NCBI GenBank assembly: GCA_039029535.1
Contig: JBCCFW010000004.1
Location: 1-64,000, forward strand
From: JBCCFW01 sp039029535
Lineage (GTDB): Bacteria > Acidobacteriota > JBCCFW01
Length of the DNA stretch: 64,000 nt
Reading direction: 5' to 3'
Shown: positions 24,725 to 33,129 of the stretch, piece by piece
Layout of the letters: the number at the start of each line of letters is the position of its first letter
Numbering within the stretch: the first letter of the stretch is position 1
Made by a program: the position numbers and the translations under genes
The notes under the pieces: generated by a model
What the model saw: the letters and a program-made list of their open reading frames with translations, nothing else
What the model was told of the DNA's origin: nothing
Database searches by the model: none

Positions 24725-25050
24725 AGAAGCTCAGCGCGGCCGAGGTCGTCGAGCTCACTCGTCGTCACGAGCTCTCGGTCATCCACTTCGACTGCGACTG
24801 GGATGGGTACCGCCTGGAGCTGGGGGCCCTGCTCCGGGAGCTCGAGGCTCGGTTCCAAGGCGAGGTCGGATTCGGCTACGTCGACCCGGATCAGGAGACC
24901 GAGTACTGCGCCCAGGTGCAGCTCCTGAACGTGCCGGCGGTGGGCTACTACCGAGGGACCGAGCTTCAGACGATCGTCATCGGCAAGGAGCAGGACGTCG
25001 CGGGGAACATCGACAGGCTCAGGGCCGGACGACCCATCGTCGTGGCCTGA
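24721..25050 (+). CDS. Thioredoxin-fold protein lacking the CXXC motif
   Basis: A 109-residue thioredoxin-like protein: S-V-I-H-F-D-C-D-W-D-G-Y replaces the usual F-W-A-x-W-C-x-x-C, so only one Cys is at the site, and V-P-A-V-G-Y-Y-R-G matches the cis-Pro strand (T-x-P-T). The fold is kept but dithiol redox chemistry should be lost, which suggests a binding or chaperone role. Its GTG start overlaps the acylase stop codon, so the two are translationally coupled. No signal peptide is present, so it would act in the cytosol while the acylase is exported. Confidence 0.7.
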   Translation: MKKLSAAEVVELTRRHELSVIHFDCDWDGYRLELGALLRELEARFQGEVGFGYVDPDQETEYCAQVQLLNVPAVGYYRGTELQTIVIGKEQDVAGNIDRLRAGRPIVVA

Positions 25051-25177
25051 GTCGTCGCGGCCGACGAAGGTCGGACTCCTACTCTTCACGTGACTTCAAT
25101 GTTACGGGTCCAGGGCATCCGTGGGACTTAGCCTTTGATCGACGACCGAGCCACTCTCGGTCGCGACAGGGGAAGTC

Positions 25178-26296
25178 ATGGGAACTCGAGGACACCGTCT
25201 CCGTCACGTGATCGTCACGCTGCTCTTGACGGCAGCTACCACCGCCAGCGCCCGACCGGTCGATGTCGTCGTCTGCCTCGACACCTCGAGAAGCATGGAG
25301 GGCCTCATCGACTCGGCGCGGAGCCGACTCTGGGACATCGTCACGACCCTGTCCAAGGTCGAGCCACGTCCCGAGCTTCGTGTTGGCTTGCTGAGCTACG
25401 GCAGCCCGACGGGCTCCTCGGAGGAGGACGGCTGGGTCATCGTGCGAACCGATCTCACCTCGGACCTCGACCACGTCTACGCCCAGCTCATGGGCCTCGC
25501 CACGGATGGGGGCGACGAGCTGGTGGGGCGGGTCGTGCACGAGGCGGTCAACACCATGAGCTGGGCTCCGGACCCCGAGGGCTTGCGTCTGGTCTTCGTC
25601 GCGGGCAACGAGTCGGCCGACCAGGGCGTCGACACCTACGACTTCCGGGCGGCGACCGAGCTCGGCCGTCGGGCCGACGTCGTCGTCAACGCGATCTTCG
25701 TCGGTAGTCGAGACATCGCGGTCACGTCTCATTGGGATGAGCTGGCTCGGGCAGGCCGGGGGAGTTTCTCGTCGATCGACCCCGAGCTCGGGCGGATCCA
25801 GGTGGAGACACCGCAGGACGAGGCACTTCTCACCCTGAATGCCAGCCTCAATGAGACCTATCTTCCCTACGGACCCGACGGTGCTGCCGGCCTGGCCAAC
25901 CAGACGGCCCAGGACGGCAACGCCACGCGCCTGGGCGTGCAGTCTTGCAGCAGTCGGATCGTCGCGAAGGGGACGGCGCTCTACACCAACGCCTCGTGGG
26001 ATCTCGTCGACGCCCTTCAGGAGGACGGCTTCCAGTGGGCGAGCCTGACCGACGACGACTTGCCTCCCGCGCTTCGAGGCATGAGCATCGAGGCTCGCGA
26101 GGCGCACGTGGCCGCGCTCAGGGAGCGACGTGAGTCGATCCAGGAGAAGATTCAGGATCTCTCGAACGAGCGCGAGGAGTTCCTTCGTGCCGAGTTGAAG
26201 AGGCGTCAGCTCGCTCAGCCAGGGCTCGATGACGCCCTGCGCGACGCCTTGCTCGCTCAGGCGAGAAAGAAGGGCTTCAACACCGACGGCTGCTGA
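25178..26296 (+). CDS. Secreted von Willebrand factor A domain protein
   Basis: A 372-residue protein with a signal peptide ending near A-S-A-R. The VWA domain begins at once: V-D-V-V-V-C-L-D-T-S-R-S-M holds the D-x-S-x-S part of the metal-ion-dependent adhesion site, and a later R-L-V-F-V-A-G-N-E-S strand and T-Y-D-F-R helix follow to about residue 215. The C-terminal third is a charged helix, likely coiled coil (R-E-A-H-V-A-A-L-R-E-R-R-E-S-I-Q), ending in an unusual N-T-D-G-C. It probably binds another protein in the periplasm. The start follows GGGGAAGTC. The gene is convergent with the COG3044 ATPase. Confidence 0.88.
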   Translation: MGTRGHRLRHVIVTLLLTAATTASARPVDVVVCLDTSRSMEGLIDSARSRLWDIVTTLSKVEPRPELRVGLLSYGSPTGSSEEDGWVIVRTDLTSDLDHVYAQLMGLATDGGDELVGRVVHEAVNTMSWAPDPEGLRLVFVAGNESADQGVDTYDFRAATELGRRADVVVNAIFVGSRDIAVTSHWDELARAGRGSFSSIDPELGRIQVETPQDEALLTLNASLNETYLPYGPDGAAGLANQTAQDGNATRLGVQSCSSRIVAKGTALYTNASWDLVDALQEDGFQWASLTDDDLPPALRGMSIEAREAHVAALRERRESIQEKIQDLSNEREEFLRAELKRRQLAQPGLDDALRDALLAQARKKGFNTDGC

Positions 26297-26320
26297 CGCG
26301 TCCGACGGTTCATGAGGGCG

Positions 26321-28051
26321 TCACTCCACCCTGAGCGTCCGCAAGCGATTCAACGCTCCCGCGATCTCGAAGCGCCGGGGTCGTGCGTGATCGCCGGGAT
26401 GCTCTCCCTCGCGATGATGCGGGTCGAGCACGTCGAGTCCTTCGCGATCGAGCAGGTCGTCGAGAGCCTCGAGAGCTGCGCTCAGGGTGACGTCGTCGCC
26501 GAGGAAGCGTCGGCGGAGCAGCTCGAGGGCGCAGCCGAGGCTCCAGGTCTGGCTTCGGTCGACGAGCTGCTCGAGTCCGTGCAGGTCGAGTCGGCTCGTG
26601 CCGAGCTCGAGACGGTGCAGGTCGCGCAGGGTGATCTTGACGCCCTTGCGCCCCTTGCTCGCGTCGATGCTGCTCACGTGGGGATGACGTTCCCTTGGTG
26701 AAGCGAGCGGCGTGTCAGTCTCGGCCCGACGCCCGGAGGGGTGGCGCTCCGCGACCGACCGTGCCTCGCTCGTCACGTCCTCTGGAATGAAGTCCTTCAT
26801 GAGCAGCACGCGGTCGGCGACGTCGAAGTAGTCGCCGCAGCCGCCCATGACGAGGATCGTCGAGACGTCGAGCTCGTCGTGTAGCTCACGCACGCGGTCG
26901 ACGAGGGGCGTGATCGGCTCGTGCTCCTTCGCGACCAGCTCCTGCATCCGCGCGTCGCGCACGAGGAAGTTCGTGGCCGAGCTGTCTTCGTCGAGCAGCA
27001 GCACGCGCGTGCCGACCTCCACCGCCTCGACGATGGAGGCGGCCTGGGACGTGCTCCCCGAGGCGTCGTCGGTGCGGAAGTCGCTCGTGTTGCGGCCGCC
27101 CGGCAGGTCGGCGATGAAGGGCGAGATGTCGACGCCCTCCACGCGGCGACCGTCCTCGGCACGCACCTTCAGTGCCGACGGGTCGGTCACCACGAGCTCC
27201 CGACCGTCGCTGGGCACGTGCGGGTAGACGCCGCGCTCCAGCGCCGAGAGCAAGGTGGACTTGCCGTGATACCCCCCGCCGACGATGAGCGTGACGCCGG
27301 GCGAGAGTCCTGTCCCGCGAACACGACGGCGTCCGTCGGGCAGCGGGTGCAGCAGCTCGACCTCGACCGCCAGGGACTCAGGGCCCATCCAGGGCACGAC
27401 CGCGTCGCCGGCGAGTGGTCGGTCGGACGCGCCGCTGCGCCGGGGCAGCACGGACCCGTCGGCGACGAAGGCGATCAGGCCCAGCTCGGGAAGACGGCGT
27501 CGGAGGTCTTCCTGGTCTTCCACGCAGCGGACGTGGTCTTCGAGCTCGTCGACCTCGGCGTCGGTCAGGAGGAGGGCGCGGCGAGCGAGACGCGGCAGCT
27601 CGTCGACGAGGAGTCGCTCGGCGGCCCGACCGAGGATGCGTCGACCGGCAGCGGGGAGCCCGACCTGGAGCCGGGCGTCGAGGACGTCGCCCTCGAGCAC
27701 GACGGCGCTGCGCTCGAGGACTTCCTGGCCGCCGGCGTCGACCAGCACGACGCCGCTCTTGCCGCTCCCGCTCCGTCCGAGCTCGATGCGCGAGGCGTGC
27801 TGAGCCAGTCTTCGGGCGAGGCCGTCGCGCACCGCGACGCGACCGGCCCGAGTGGCGAGGAGGCGGTCGGGAAGGTCGACGTCGTCGAGGGGAATGCGGA
27901 GCCGGACCTTCGACGGCGCGGCGAAGGGATCGCCCTGCACGTGGTCGATGCAGAGCTCGACCTCGTCGTCGTGGTAGCGGCCTCGGAGCTGCTTGTAGGC
28001 CGGGTAGCCACGACCGTCGATGCGGGAGAGGAGCTGGCGGAGGCGATTCAC
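26321..28051 (-). CDS. COG3044 (ABC_ATPase, PF09818-like) predicted P-loop ATPase
   Basis: A 576-residue cytosolic ATPase. Walker A reads G-G-G-Y-H-G-K-S-T-L-L near residue 260, and Walker B L-L-L-D-E-D-S-S-A-T-N-F near 345, with V-M-G-G-C-G-D-Y-F-D downstream. The N-terminal G-R-G-Y-P-A-Y-K-Q-L-R-G is a family signature. Members are conserved but of unknown function; RNA-related roles have been suggested. The GTG at 28051 is chosen because it gives the N-terminus of the family; the frame is open upstream but that stretch is opposite the DUF885 gene. It is divergent from DUF885 with 85 nt between starts. Confidence 0.88.
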   Translation of the reverse strand: MNRLRQLLSRIDGRGYPAYKQLRGRYHDDEVELCIDHVQGDPFAAPSKVRLRIPLDDVDLPDRLLATRAGRVAVRDGLARRLAQHASRIELGRSGSGKSGVVLVDAGGQEVLERSAVVLEGDVLDARLQVGLPAAGRRILGRAAERLLVDELPRLARRALLLTDAEVDELEDHVRCVEDQEDLRRRLPELGLIAFVADGSVLPRRSGASDRPLAGDAVVPWMGPESLAVEVELLHPLPDGRRRVRGTGLSPGVTLIVGGGYHGKSTLLSALERGVYPHVPSDGRELVVTDPSALKVRAEDGRRVEGVDISPFIADLPGGRNTSDFRTDDASGSTSQAASIVEAVEVGTRVLLLDEDSSATNFLVRDARMQELVAKEHEPITPLVDRVRELHDELDVSTILVMGGCGDYFDVADRVLLMKDFIPEDVTSEARSVAERHPSGRRAETDTPLASPRERHPHVSSIDASKGRKGVKITLRDLHRLELGTSRLDLHGLEQLVDRSQTWSLGCALELLRRRFLGDDVTLSAALEALDDLLDREGLDVLDPHHREGEHPGDHARPRRFEIAGALNRLRTLRVE

Positions 28052-28136
28052 GCGGCGATTCTGGCAGAGAGGAGCCCGTGTCACGGGTCTGCTTGCCGTT
28101 TGCCAAGGCGACGGCCATGCCGCCATGCTCGCGGGC

Positions 28137-29927
28137 ATGAACACGACCTTCGGCCCCCGTCTCGTCCTCGCTCTCGCGTTCTCCGTCCTCCTGACCGACC
28201 TGGCCAGCGCCGCCGGTCGGGACCGTCCGGGCCGTCGCCGCGCCCGCGACCAGGCCGCGCGTCCGGCTGCCGCGGCCAACGACGCCGGTGCGCGTCTCCA
28301 CGCCTTGTTCGAGGAGGACTGGGATTGGCGGATGGCCGACTCGCCCGTGTGGGCGTCCATGCTGGGCGACCGTCGCTTCGACGACCAGTGGGGCCAGTCG
28401 ACCGAGGCGGCCTCGGCCGCTCGTGACGCGCACCAGCAGCGGATGCTGGAGAAGCTGAGCCAGATCCCACGCGGCAAGCTCTCCGAGGCCGACAAGGTGA
28501 ACGCGGCGCTGTTCGAGCGTGAGCTGCGTGACGACATGAAGGAGCGGAGCTTCCGCACCTGGCTCATGCCGTTGAACCAGCGAGGGGGCATCCAGACGGC
28601 GAACGAGACGGCGCAGTCGCTCCGGCTGACGAAAGTCTCCGACTTCGAGGGCTGGCTGGCTCGCTTGGACGCCCTGCCGGCGCGCATCGACCAGATCATC
28701 GGTCTCATGCGGACCGGTTTGGCCGAGGGAGTCACGCAGCCTCGCGTCATCATGGAACGAGTGCCGGCGCAGATCGCCAACCAGCTCGTGAACGACCCAG
28801 AGGACAGCCCGTTCTGGCAGCCCTTCTCGGAGCTACCGGAGTCGTGGAGCGAGGCGGACCGTCAGCGCATCCGGTCAGCGGCCCTGGAGGTCATCGAGAC
28901 CAAGGTCGTGCCGGCTTATGGTGAGTTTCATCGCTTCTTCACCGACGAGTACCTCCCGGGCTGCCGCACGAGCGTGGGGTCATCGGAGCTGCCGAACGGG
29001 CAGGCGTTCTATCAGCATCGCGTGGAGCAATACACGACCACGAAGATGACGGCCGACGAAGTCCATGCCCTCGGCCACGTGGAGGTCGCGCGGGTTCGGG
29101 GCGAGATGGAGAAGATCATCGATCGCGTCGGCTTCCGCGGAAGCTTCGCCGACTTCCTCCGCTACCTGCGCACCGACCCGAAGTTCCACACGACCGATCC
29201 GGATGAGCTGCTCATGCGCTATCGCGCCTTCGGGAAGCTGGTCGACCCCATGATGGTGGAGCTCTTCACGTACCAGCCGCGGATGCCCTACGGCATCAAG
29301 CCCATCCCGGCCGAGAGCGCACCCGACACGACGACGGCTTACTACAGCCGCCCGGCCCCCGATGGCTCGCGAGCCGGCACGTACTACGTGAATCTCTACA
29401 AGCCGGAGACCCGCTACTTCTGGGAGATCCCCGCGCTCTCGCTCCACGAGGCGGTGCCGGGTCATCACTTCCAGATCGCGGTGGCGCAGGAGCTGGGCGA
29501 GATCCCGAAGTTCCGCCGCTTCGGTGGTTACACGGCCTACGTCGAGGGCTGGGGCCTGTACGCGGAGAGCCTGGGTGAGGAGATCGGCGTCTACGACGAC
29601 CCGTACGACAAGTTCGGTCAGCTCACCTACGAGATGTGGCGCGCGGTGCGGCTGGTGGTTGACACGGGCCTGCACTCGAAGGGCTGGAGTCGTCAGCGGG
29701 CCATCGACTTCTTCGCGGCCAACGCACCCAAGAGCGAGCACGACATCATCAACGAGATCGACCGCTACATCGCCTGGCCGGGTCAGGCGCTCGCGTACAA
29801 GATCGGCGAGCTCAAGATCAAGGAGCTGCGTCGTCGGGCCACCGAGGCCCTCGGCGAGAGCTTCGACCTCCGCCGCTTCCACGACATGTTGCTCAGCCAC
29901 GGTGCCGTGCCGCTCGACGTGCTGTAG
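28137..29927 (+). CDS. DUF885 family (zinc peptidase-like) exported protein, C-terminus cut by TAG
   Basis: A 596-residue protein with a signal peptide near residues 1-26. The metal-binding H-E-A-V-P-G-H-H motif lies near residue 445 and a following E-G-W-G-L-Y-A-E-S motif supplies the third ligand, as in DUF885. The end reads H-G-A-V-P-L-D-V-L then TAG. In homologues this segment normally continues L-E-x-x-V-D-x-W-I, and here the codons after TAG read T-V-V-D-D-W-I-A-K-E-R-S, so a Glu codon appears to have become TAG. The catalytic part is complete, so activity may persist. The ATG at 28137 precedes the signal peptide; a second ATG lies 12 nt upstream. Confidence 0.88.
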   Translation: MNTTFGPRLVLALAFSVLLTDLASAAGRDRPGRRRARDQAARPAAAANDAGARLHALFEEDWDWRMADSPVWASMLGDRRFDDQWGQSTEAASAARDAHQQRMLEKLSQIPRGKLSEADKVNAALFERELRDDMKERSFRTWLMPLNQRGGIQTANETAQSLRLTKVSDFEGWLARLDALPARIDQIIGLMRTGLAEGVTQPRVIMERVPAQIANQLVNDPEDSPFWQPFSELPESWSEADRQRIRSAALEVIETKVVPAYGEFHRFFTDEYLPGCRTSVGSSELPNGQAFYQHRVEQYTTTKMTADEVHALGHVEVARVRGEMEKIIDRVGFRGSFADFLRYLRTDPKFHTTDPDELLMRYRAFGKLVDPMMVELFTYQPRMPYGIKPIPAESAPDTTTAYYSRPAPDGSRAGTYYVNLYKPETRYFWEIPALSLHEAVPGHHFQIAVAQELGEIPKFRRFGGYTAYVEGWGLYAESLGEEIGVYDDPYDKFGQLTYEMWRAVRLVVDTGLHSKGWSRQRAIDFFAANAPKSEHDIINEIDRYIAWPGQALAYKIGELKIKELRRRATEALGESFDLRRFHDMLLSHGAVPLDVL

Positions 29928-30141
29928 ACGGTCGTGGACGACTGGATCGCGAAGGAGCGCTCGGGGAAGCGGGACTCGGCCGAGACCAGGCCACGCGGTG
30001 GTCTTCGTCGGGCAGCTCCGTGCTGCCCGTGAGTCGTTCGGCGTGGAGCTGACGAGCTGACAGCTGGCTTCGCTTGGATCACGAAGGAGCGTTCAAGGCG
30101 CAGCTGAGCCCAGCCCGCTATCATTGGACGTAGGAGGGCCG
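29928..30141 (+). pseudogene. Untranslated tail of DUF885 gene with duplicated 3' end
   Basis: The DUF885 reading frame stays open after the TAG to a TGA at about 30025. A 20-nt string TGGATCGCGAAGGAGCGCTC (29943-29962) recurs as TGGATCACGAAGGAGCGTTC (30075-30094); the second is soon followed by TGA and would encode W-I-T-K-E-R-S. This looks like duplication of a gene 3' end. No separate gene is seen in the gap. Confidence 0.45.
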
Positions 30142-30606
30142 ATGTTGACGCCGAGAACGCAGGTGACATCGGCGAAGCCGCCAGGACTCTTCCGGCGTCT
30201 GTGGCTTCGCCAGCGGGCGCGACGCGAAGCTCAGCGTGAGAGGCAGCGCATCGCGGAGCTGCCTTCGTGGGAGAAGTATCGCCTCGACCAGGACGAGCAC
30301 GGCCTGACCTGGCGTCCCCAGTATCCGCACCTCGGTGAGCCGATCCGCATCCTCTGGCGCGATGTCGAAAAGGTCGAGGCCTACAAGCTCGACCTCTACG
30401 CGTTCGATCGGGTCTGCCTCCTGTTCACCACGCCGGGCTTCTGCTTGGAGGTCTCGGAGGACGAGGCCGGTTTCGAGGACCTCACGGAGGTCTTGCCCCG
30501 TCGCCTGCCCGACTTCCCGAGCCCCGTCGGCTGGGTCCACGACGTGATGGTGGATCCCTTCGAGACGAACCACGCGGTGCTCTTCGATCGGACGATCGCG
30601 GTGTAG
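30142..30606 (+). CDS. Conserved-looking hypothetical protein
   Basis: A 154-residue cytosolic protein. It opens with a basic helix rich in Arg (R-R-L-W-L-R-Q-R-A-R-R-E-A-Q-R-E-R-Q-R), then a compact domain with I-L-W-R-D-V-E-K-V-E-A-Y-K, L-Y-A-F-D-R-V-C-L-L-F, L-E-V-S-E-D-E-A-G-F and a final V-D-P-F-E-T-N-H. The alternating pattern suggests a small alpha+beta or PH-like domain; I cannot name it. The ATG at 30142 follows TAGGAGGG. It precedes the CPCC-domain gene by 47 nt on the same strand. Confidence 0.7.
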   Translation: MLTPRTQVTSAKPPGLFRRLWLRQRARREAQRERQRIAELPSWEKYRLDQDEHGLTWRPQYPHLGEPIRILWRDVEKVEAYKLDLYAFDRVCLLFTTPGFCLEVSEDEAGFEDLTEVLPRRLPDFPSPVGWVHDVMVDPFETNHAVLFDRTIAV

Positions 30607-30653
30607 CTCGCCTGTCATTCGCGCACGGGCGGCGGTTGGAGCGAGGGGGAGAG

Positions 30654-31202
30654 GTGGAGAGAGCGGAGGCGACGAGGATCCTCGAAGAGGCTCTTCTGAA
30701 GACGCTCACGCCGGAGGAGAGGGGCGAGCGGCTGGCTTCGCTCTGGTCCGAGTGCAGCGACGAGCACTGGTTCGACGACGAAGATCCTGCGGTCTACACC
30801 GACGACATTCGCGCCGACATGCTGGCGAACGAGAGTCCGCAACATCCCGGGCACCCGCGCTACGACCCCGTCCTCCGTGACCTGCTCCAGGGAAGTTTCC
30901 GGGGCGTCGTCAACGCCTACTTGCTCCGAGAGCTCTCGAGACTCGGCGTCGAGGCAGAGTCCATCATCGGTGAGCCCGAGCGGATGGTGGCCTGCCCGTG
31001 CTGTCGCTACCTGACGATTCCTCCTGGCGACGACGGGTTCTGCGCGATCTGCATGGCTTGTTTCTGGCAGGACTCGCCGGGAGGCAACCACGTCTCGCTT
31101 CGGCAGGCCCGCGAGAACTTCGAGAAGCATGGTGCGATGGAGCCGAGATTCCTGGGTTCGGTCGATCCGGATGCCCGAGAGAAGTACGCGCGGAAGCTCT
31201 AA
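30654..31202 (+). CDS. Protein with C-terminal cysteine-rich CPCC domain
   Basis: A 182-residue protein. Residues ~1-105 are helical and acidic with no known domain. Residues ~115-170 form a CPCC-type domain: A-C-P-C-C-R-Y-L-T-I, then F-C-A-I-C-M-A-C-F-W-Q-D and N-H-V-S-L-R-Q-A-R-E-N-F. Four or more cysteines could bind zinc. The function of the family is unknown. The GTG at 30654 follows GAGGGGGAG and is preferred to a TTG 18 nt upstream. Its stop overlaps, tail to tail, the stop of the amidohydrolase gene. Confidence 0.82.
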   Translation: MERAEATRILEEALLKTLTPEERGERLASLWSECSDEHWFDDEDPAVYTDDIRADMLANESPQHPGHPRYDPVLRDLLQGSFRGVVNAYLLRELSRLGVEAESIIGEPERMVACPCCRYLTIPPGDDGFCAICMACFWQDSPGGNHVSLRQARENFEKHGAMEPRFLGSVDPDAREKYARKL

Positions 31203-32818
31203 TCCCGGGCCACGCCGAACACCCGCTCTCCCTCCACCCAGGTCTCCTTCACCTTCAGCTCCCAGAGCTCCTGCTCGTTCACCGCGAGCGGGTCCCGGTC
31301 GAGCACCACGAAGTCACCCCGCTTCCCCGACGACCACGAGCCGAGCTCATCTTCCAGGAACGCTGCCCATGCCGCGTCCGAGGTGAAGCCCGCGATGGCT
31401 TCGTCGAGGTTCAGCGCCTCTTCCGTGCGCCAGCCCCCGGCTGGTGCACCGTCACGACGCCGCCGGGTCACCGCAGCGTGCACGCCGTACAGCGGCTCGA
31501 CCGGCTCGATGGGGAAGTCGCTCCCCAAGCACAACGGAGCACCGGACCGCGCCAACGAGCGCCAGGCGTGTGCCGTCTCGATGCGTCGCTCGCCCAGGCG
31601 CTGCTCGGTCATTCCCAGGTCACTCGTCGCGTGCGTGGGCTGCACCGACGCGATGAGACCCAGGTCGCCGAAGCGGGCGATGTCGTCACCGGTCACCACC
31701 TGCGCGTGCTCGATCCGGAAGCGGTGGTCGCCCGCGTTCTTGCCGAGCGCTGCTTCGCACGCGTCGAGCACGAGCCGGTTGGCGGCGTCACCGATCGCGT
31801 GAATCGCCGCCTGAAACCCGGCGCGGTGGACGTGACGCAGGCGAGCCTCGAGCTGCGCGTGGTCGACTTGAAGGAGCCCGCTGGTCTCCGGCCGGTCGGC
31901 ATACGGCTCGAGGAGGGCAGCCCCCCTTGATCCGAGCGCGCCGTCGGAGAAGAGCTTGACCGTCCCGATGCTCAGTCGACCCGAGCCACCCAAGCGCTCG
32001 GGACCACGGGCGAGGCGTTCGGCCAGCCACGGTCGTGGTCGATTGTCGGCGTCGAACTGACCACCCAGCCAGACGTTGACCCGAAGCTTCAGCTCACCCG
32101 AGGCCGCAAGCTCCTCCAAGACACTGAGCGTCGGCTCGTCGACCCAGGCGTCTGAGACCATCGTGAGCCCCGCGCGCAGGCAGGCGTCTTGCGCGGCGAG
32201 CAAGCGGGTCGCGAGCTGCTCGCGAGACGGCGGCGGCGGTGACGGCAGCAACGACTCGGCCGTGTCGACGAACACGCCGGTCGGCTCTCCTTCGCGATCG
32301 CGCAGGATCGCACCTCCTGGCGGAACCACGTGATCCGGCGTGATGGCAGCGAGACGGAGCGTCGCGGCGTTCACCAAGGTCGCGTGGCTGTCGATGCGGG
32401 TGAGCAACACCGGATGGTCCGGTACCGCCGCCGACAAGGCGTGATGGTCGGGGAGGGCTCCTTCGGGCCAGTCCTCCTGATTCCAGCCCCAACCCTCGAC
32501 GAAGGTGCCGGGCGGGCGCTCGGCCGCCGCCTGTCGCACGCGCTCGACCAGCTCGTCCTCGGAGGCACAACCCCGCAGGTCGACCTGCTCCGAGAACGCA
32601 CCGAGCATGCCGAGGTGGGCGTGAGCGTCGTGCAGTCCCGGCAGCACGCAGGCACCCGAGAGCCTCTCGGTCGTGGTCCCCTCCGTCACGAGCTCCGCCG
32701 CTGGGCCGGTGGCTTCGAGCCGGCCATTCGGACCCAGTCGGAGCGCGTCGTCTCCGGGGCCTGCTCCTGGACCTCGCAGCGTCGCACCGGTGATCACGCG
32801 GGACGGTAGGTCAGTCAC
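31199..32818 (-). CDS. Metal-dependent amidohydrolase (YtcJ-like)
   Basis: A 539-residue enzyme of the amidohydrolase superfamily. The metal motif H-D-A-H-A-H-L-G follows the first beta-sandwich part near residue 63. Later features are S-H-A-T-L-V-N-A, V-K-L-F-S-D-G-A-L-G-S-R-G (the bridging lysine region), A-I-H-A-I-G-D-A-A-N, R-I-E-H-A-Q and L-G-S-D-F-P-I-E. This is the arrangement of the YtcJ/Amidohydro_3 family, which hydrolyses amides or imines of unknown identity. Cytosolic, no signal peptide. The gene stands alone, convergent with the CPCC gene. Confidence 0.92.
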   Translation of the reverse strand: MTDLPSRVITGATLRGPGAGPGDDALRLGPNGRLEATGPAAELVTEGTTTERLSGACVLPGLHDAHAHLGMLGAFSEQVDLRGCASEDELVERVRQAAAERPPGTFVEGWGWNQEDWPEGALPDHHALSAAVPDHPVLLTRIDSHATLVNAATLRLAAITPDHVVPPGGAILRDREGEPTGVFVDTAESLLPSPPPPSREQLATRLLAAQDACLRAGLTMVSDAWVDEPTLSVLEELAASGELKLRVNVWLGGQFDADNRPRPWLAERLARGPERLGGSGRLSIGTVKLFSDGALGSRGAALLEPYADRPETSGLLQVDHAQLEARLRHVHRAGFQAAIHAIGDAANRLVLDACEAALGKNAGDHRFRIEHAQVVTGDDIARFGDLGLIASVQPTHATSDLGMTEQRLGERRIETAHAWRSLARSGAPLCLGSDFPIEPVEPLYGVHAAVTRRRRDGAPAGGWRTEEALNLDEAIAGFTSDAAWAAFLEDELGSWSSGKRGDFVVLDRDPLAVNEQELWELKVKETWVEGERVFGVARD

Positions 32819-33129
32819 GGGGAGAGCTCCGGGCGATGGCGAGAGGGCATGCCGTCTCGGCGAGACCCGAGATCATGCCGGAGACCGATGAAGGGCGTGG
32901 CTTTTCGCCGCGTGGCCGTCGAGAGAGTGGGGCTCGCCGGATCGCGGGACGGCGGCTGGGACTAACATCCAGCCTAGAAATCGTCTCGCCTCTTGCCTCG
33001 GTCGAAGGAGGCGGTCTCGGTGAGTCGTCTTGGACGATTCATCCGACCACGTCCGAGTCCGGCGAGTCTCGTGGCCAACGTCTTTTCGGGGAAGACGTGG
33101 GCTCAGTCTTCGTCTACTCGGGTTCCATC
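32819..33129. other. Divergent intergenic region (311 bp)
   Basis: It lies between the amidohydrolase start and the serine protease start. The protease frame is open throughout, but the signal peptide only begins at 33130, so I leave this non-coding. An AT-richer patch with TAACAT and TAGAAA occurs at about 32963-32980 and may hold a promoter. Nothing else is seen. Confidence 0.35.

Noticed and set aside
28052..28780. N-terminal extension of the COG3044 ATPase
   Set aside because: This stretch lies opposite the DUF885 gene and has no domain; the family N-terminus begins at 28051.
32836..33129. N-terminal extension of the serine protease
   Set aside because: The open frame has no domain and would bury the signal peptide.
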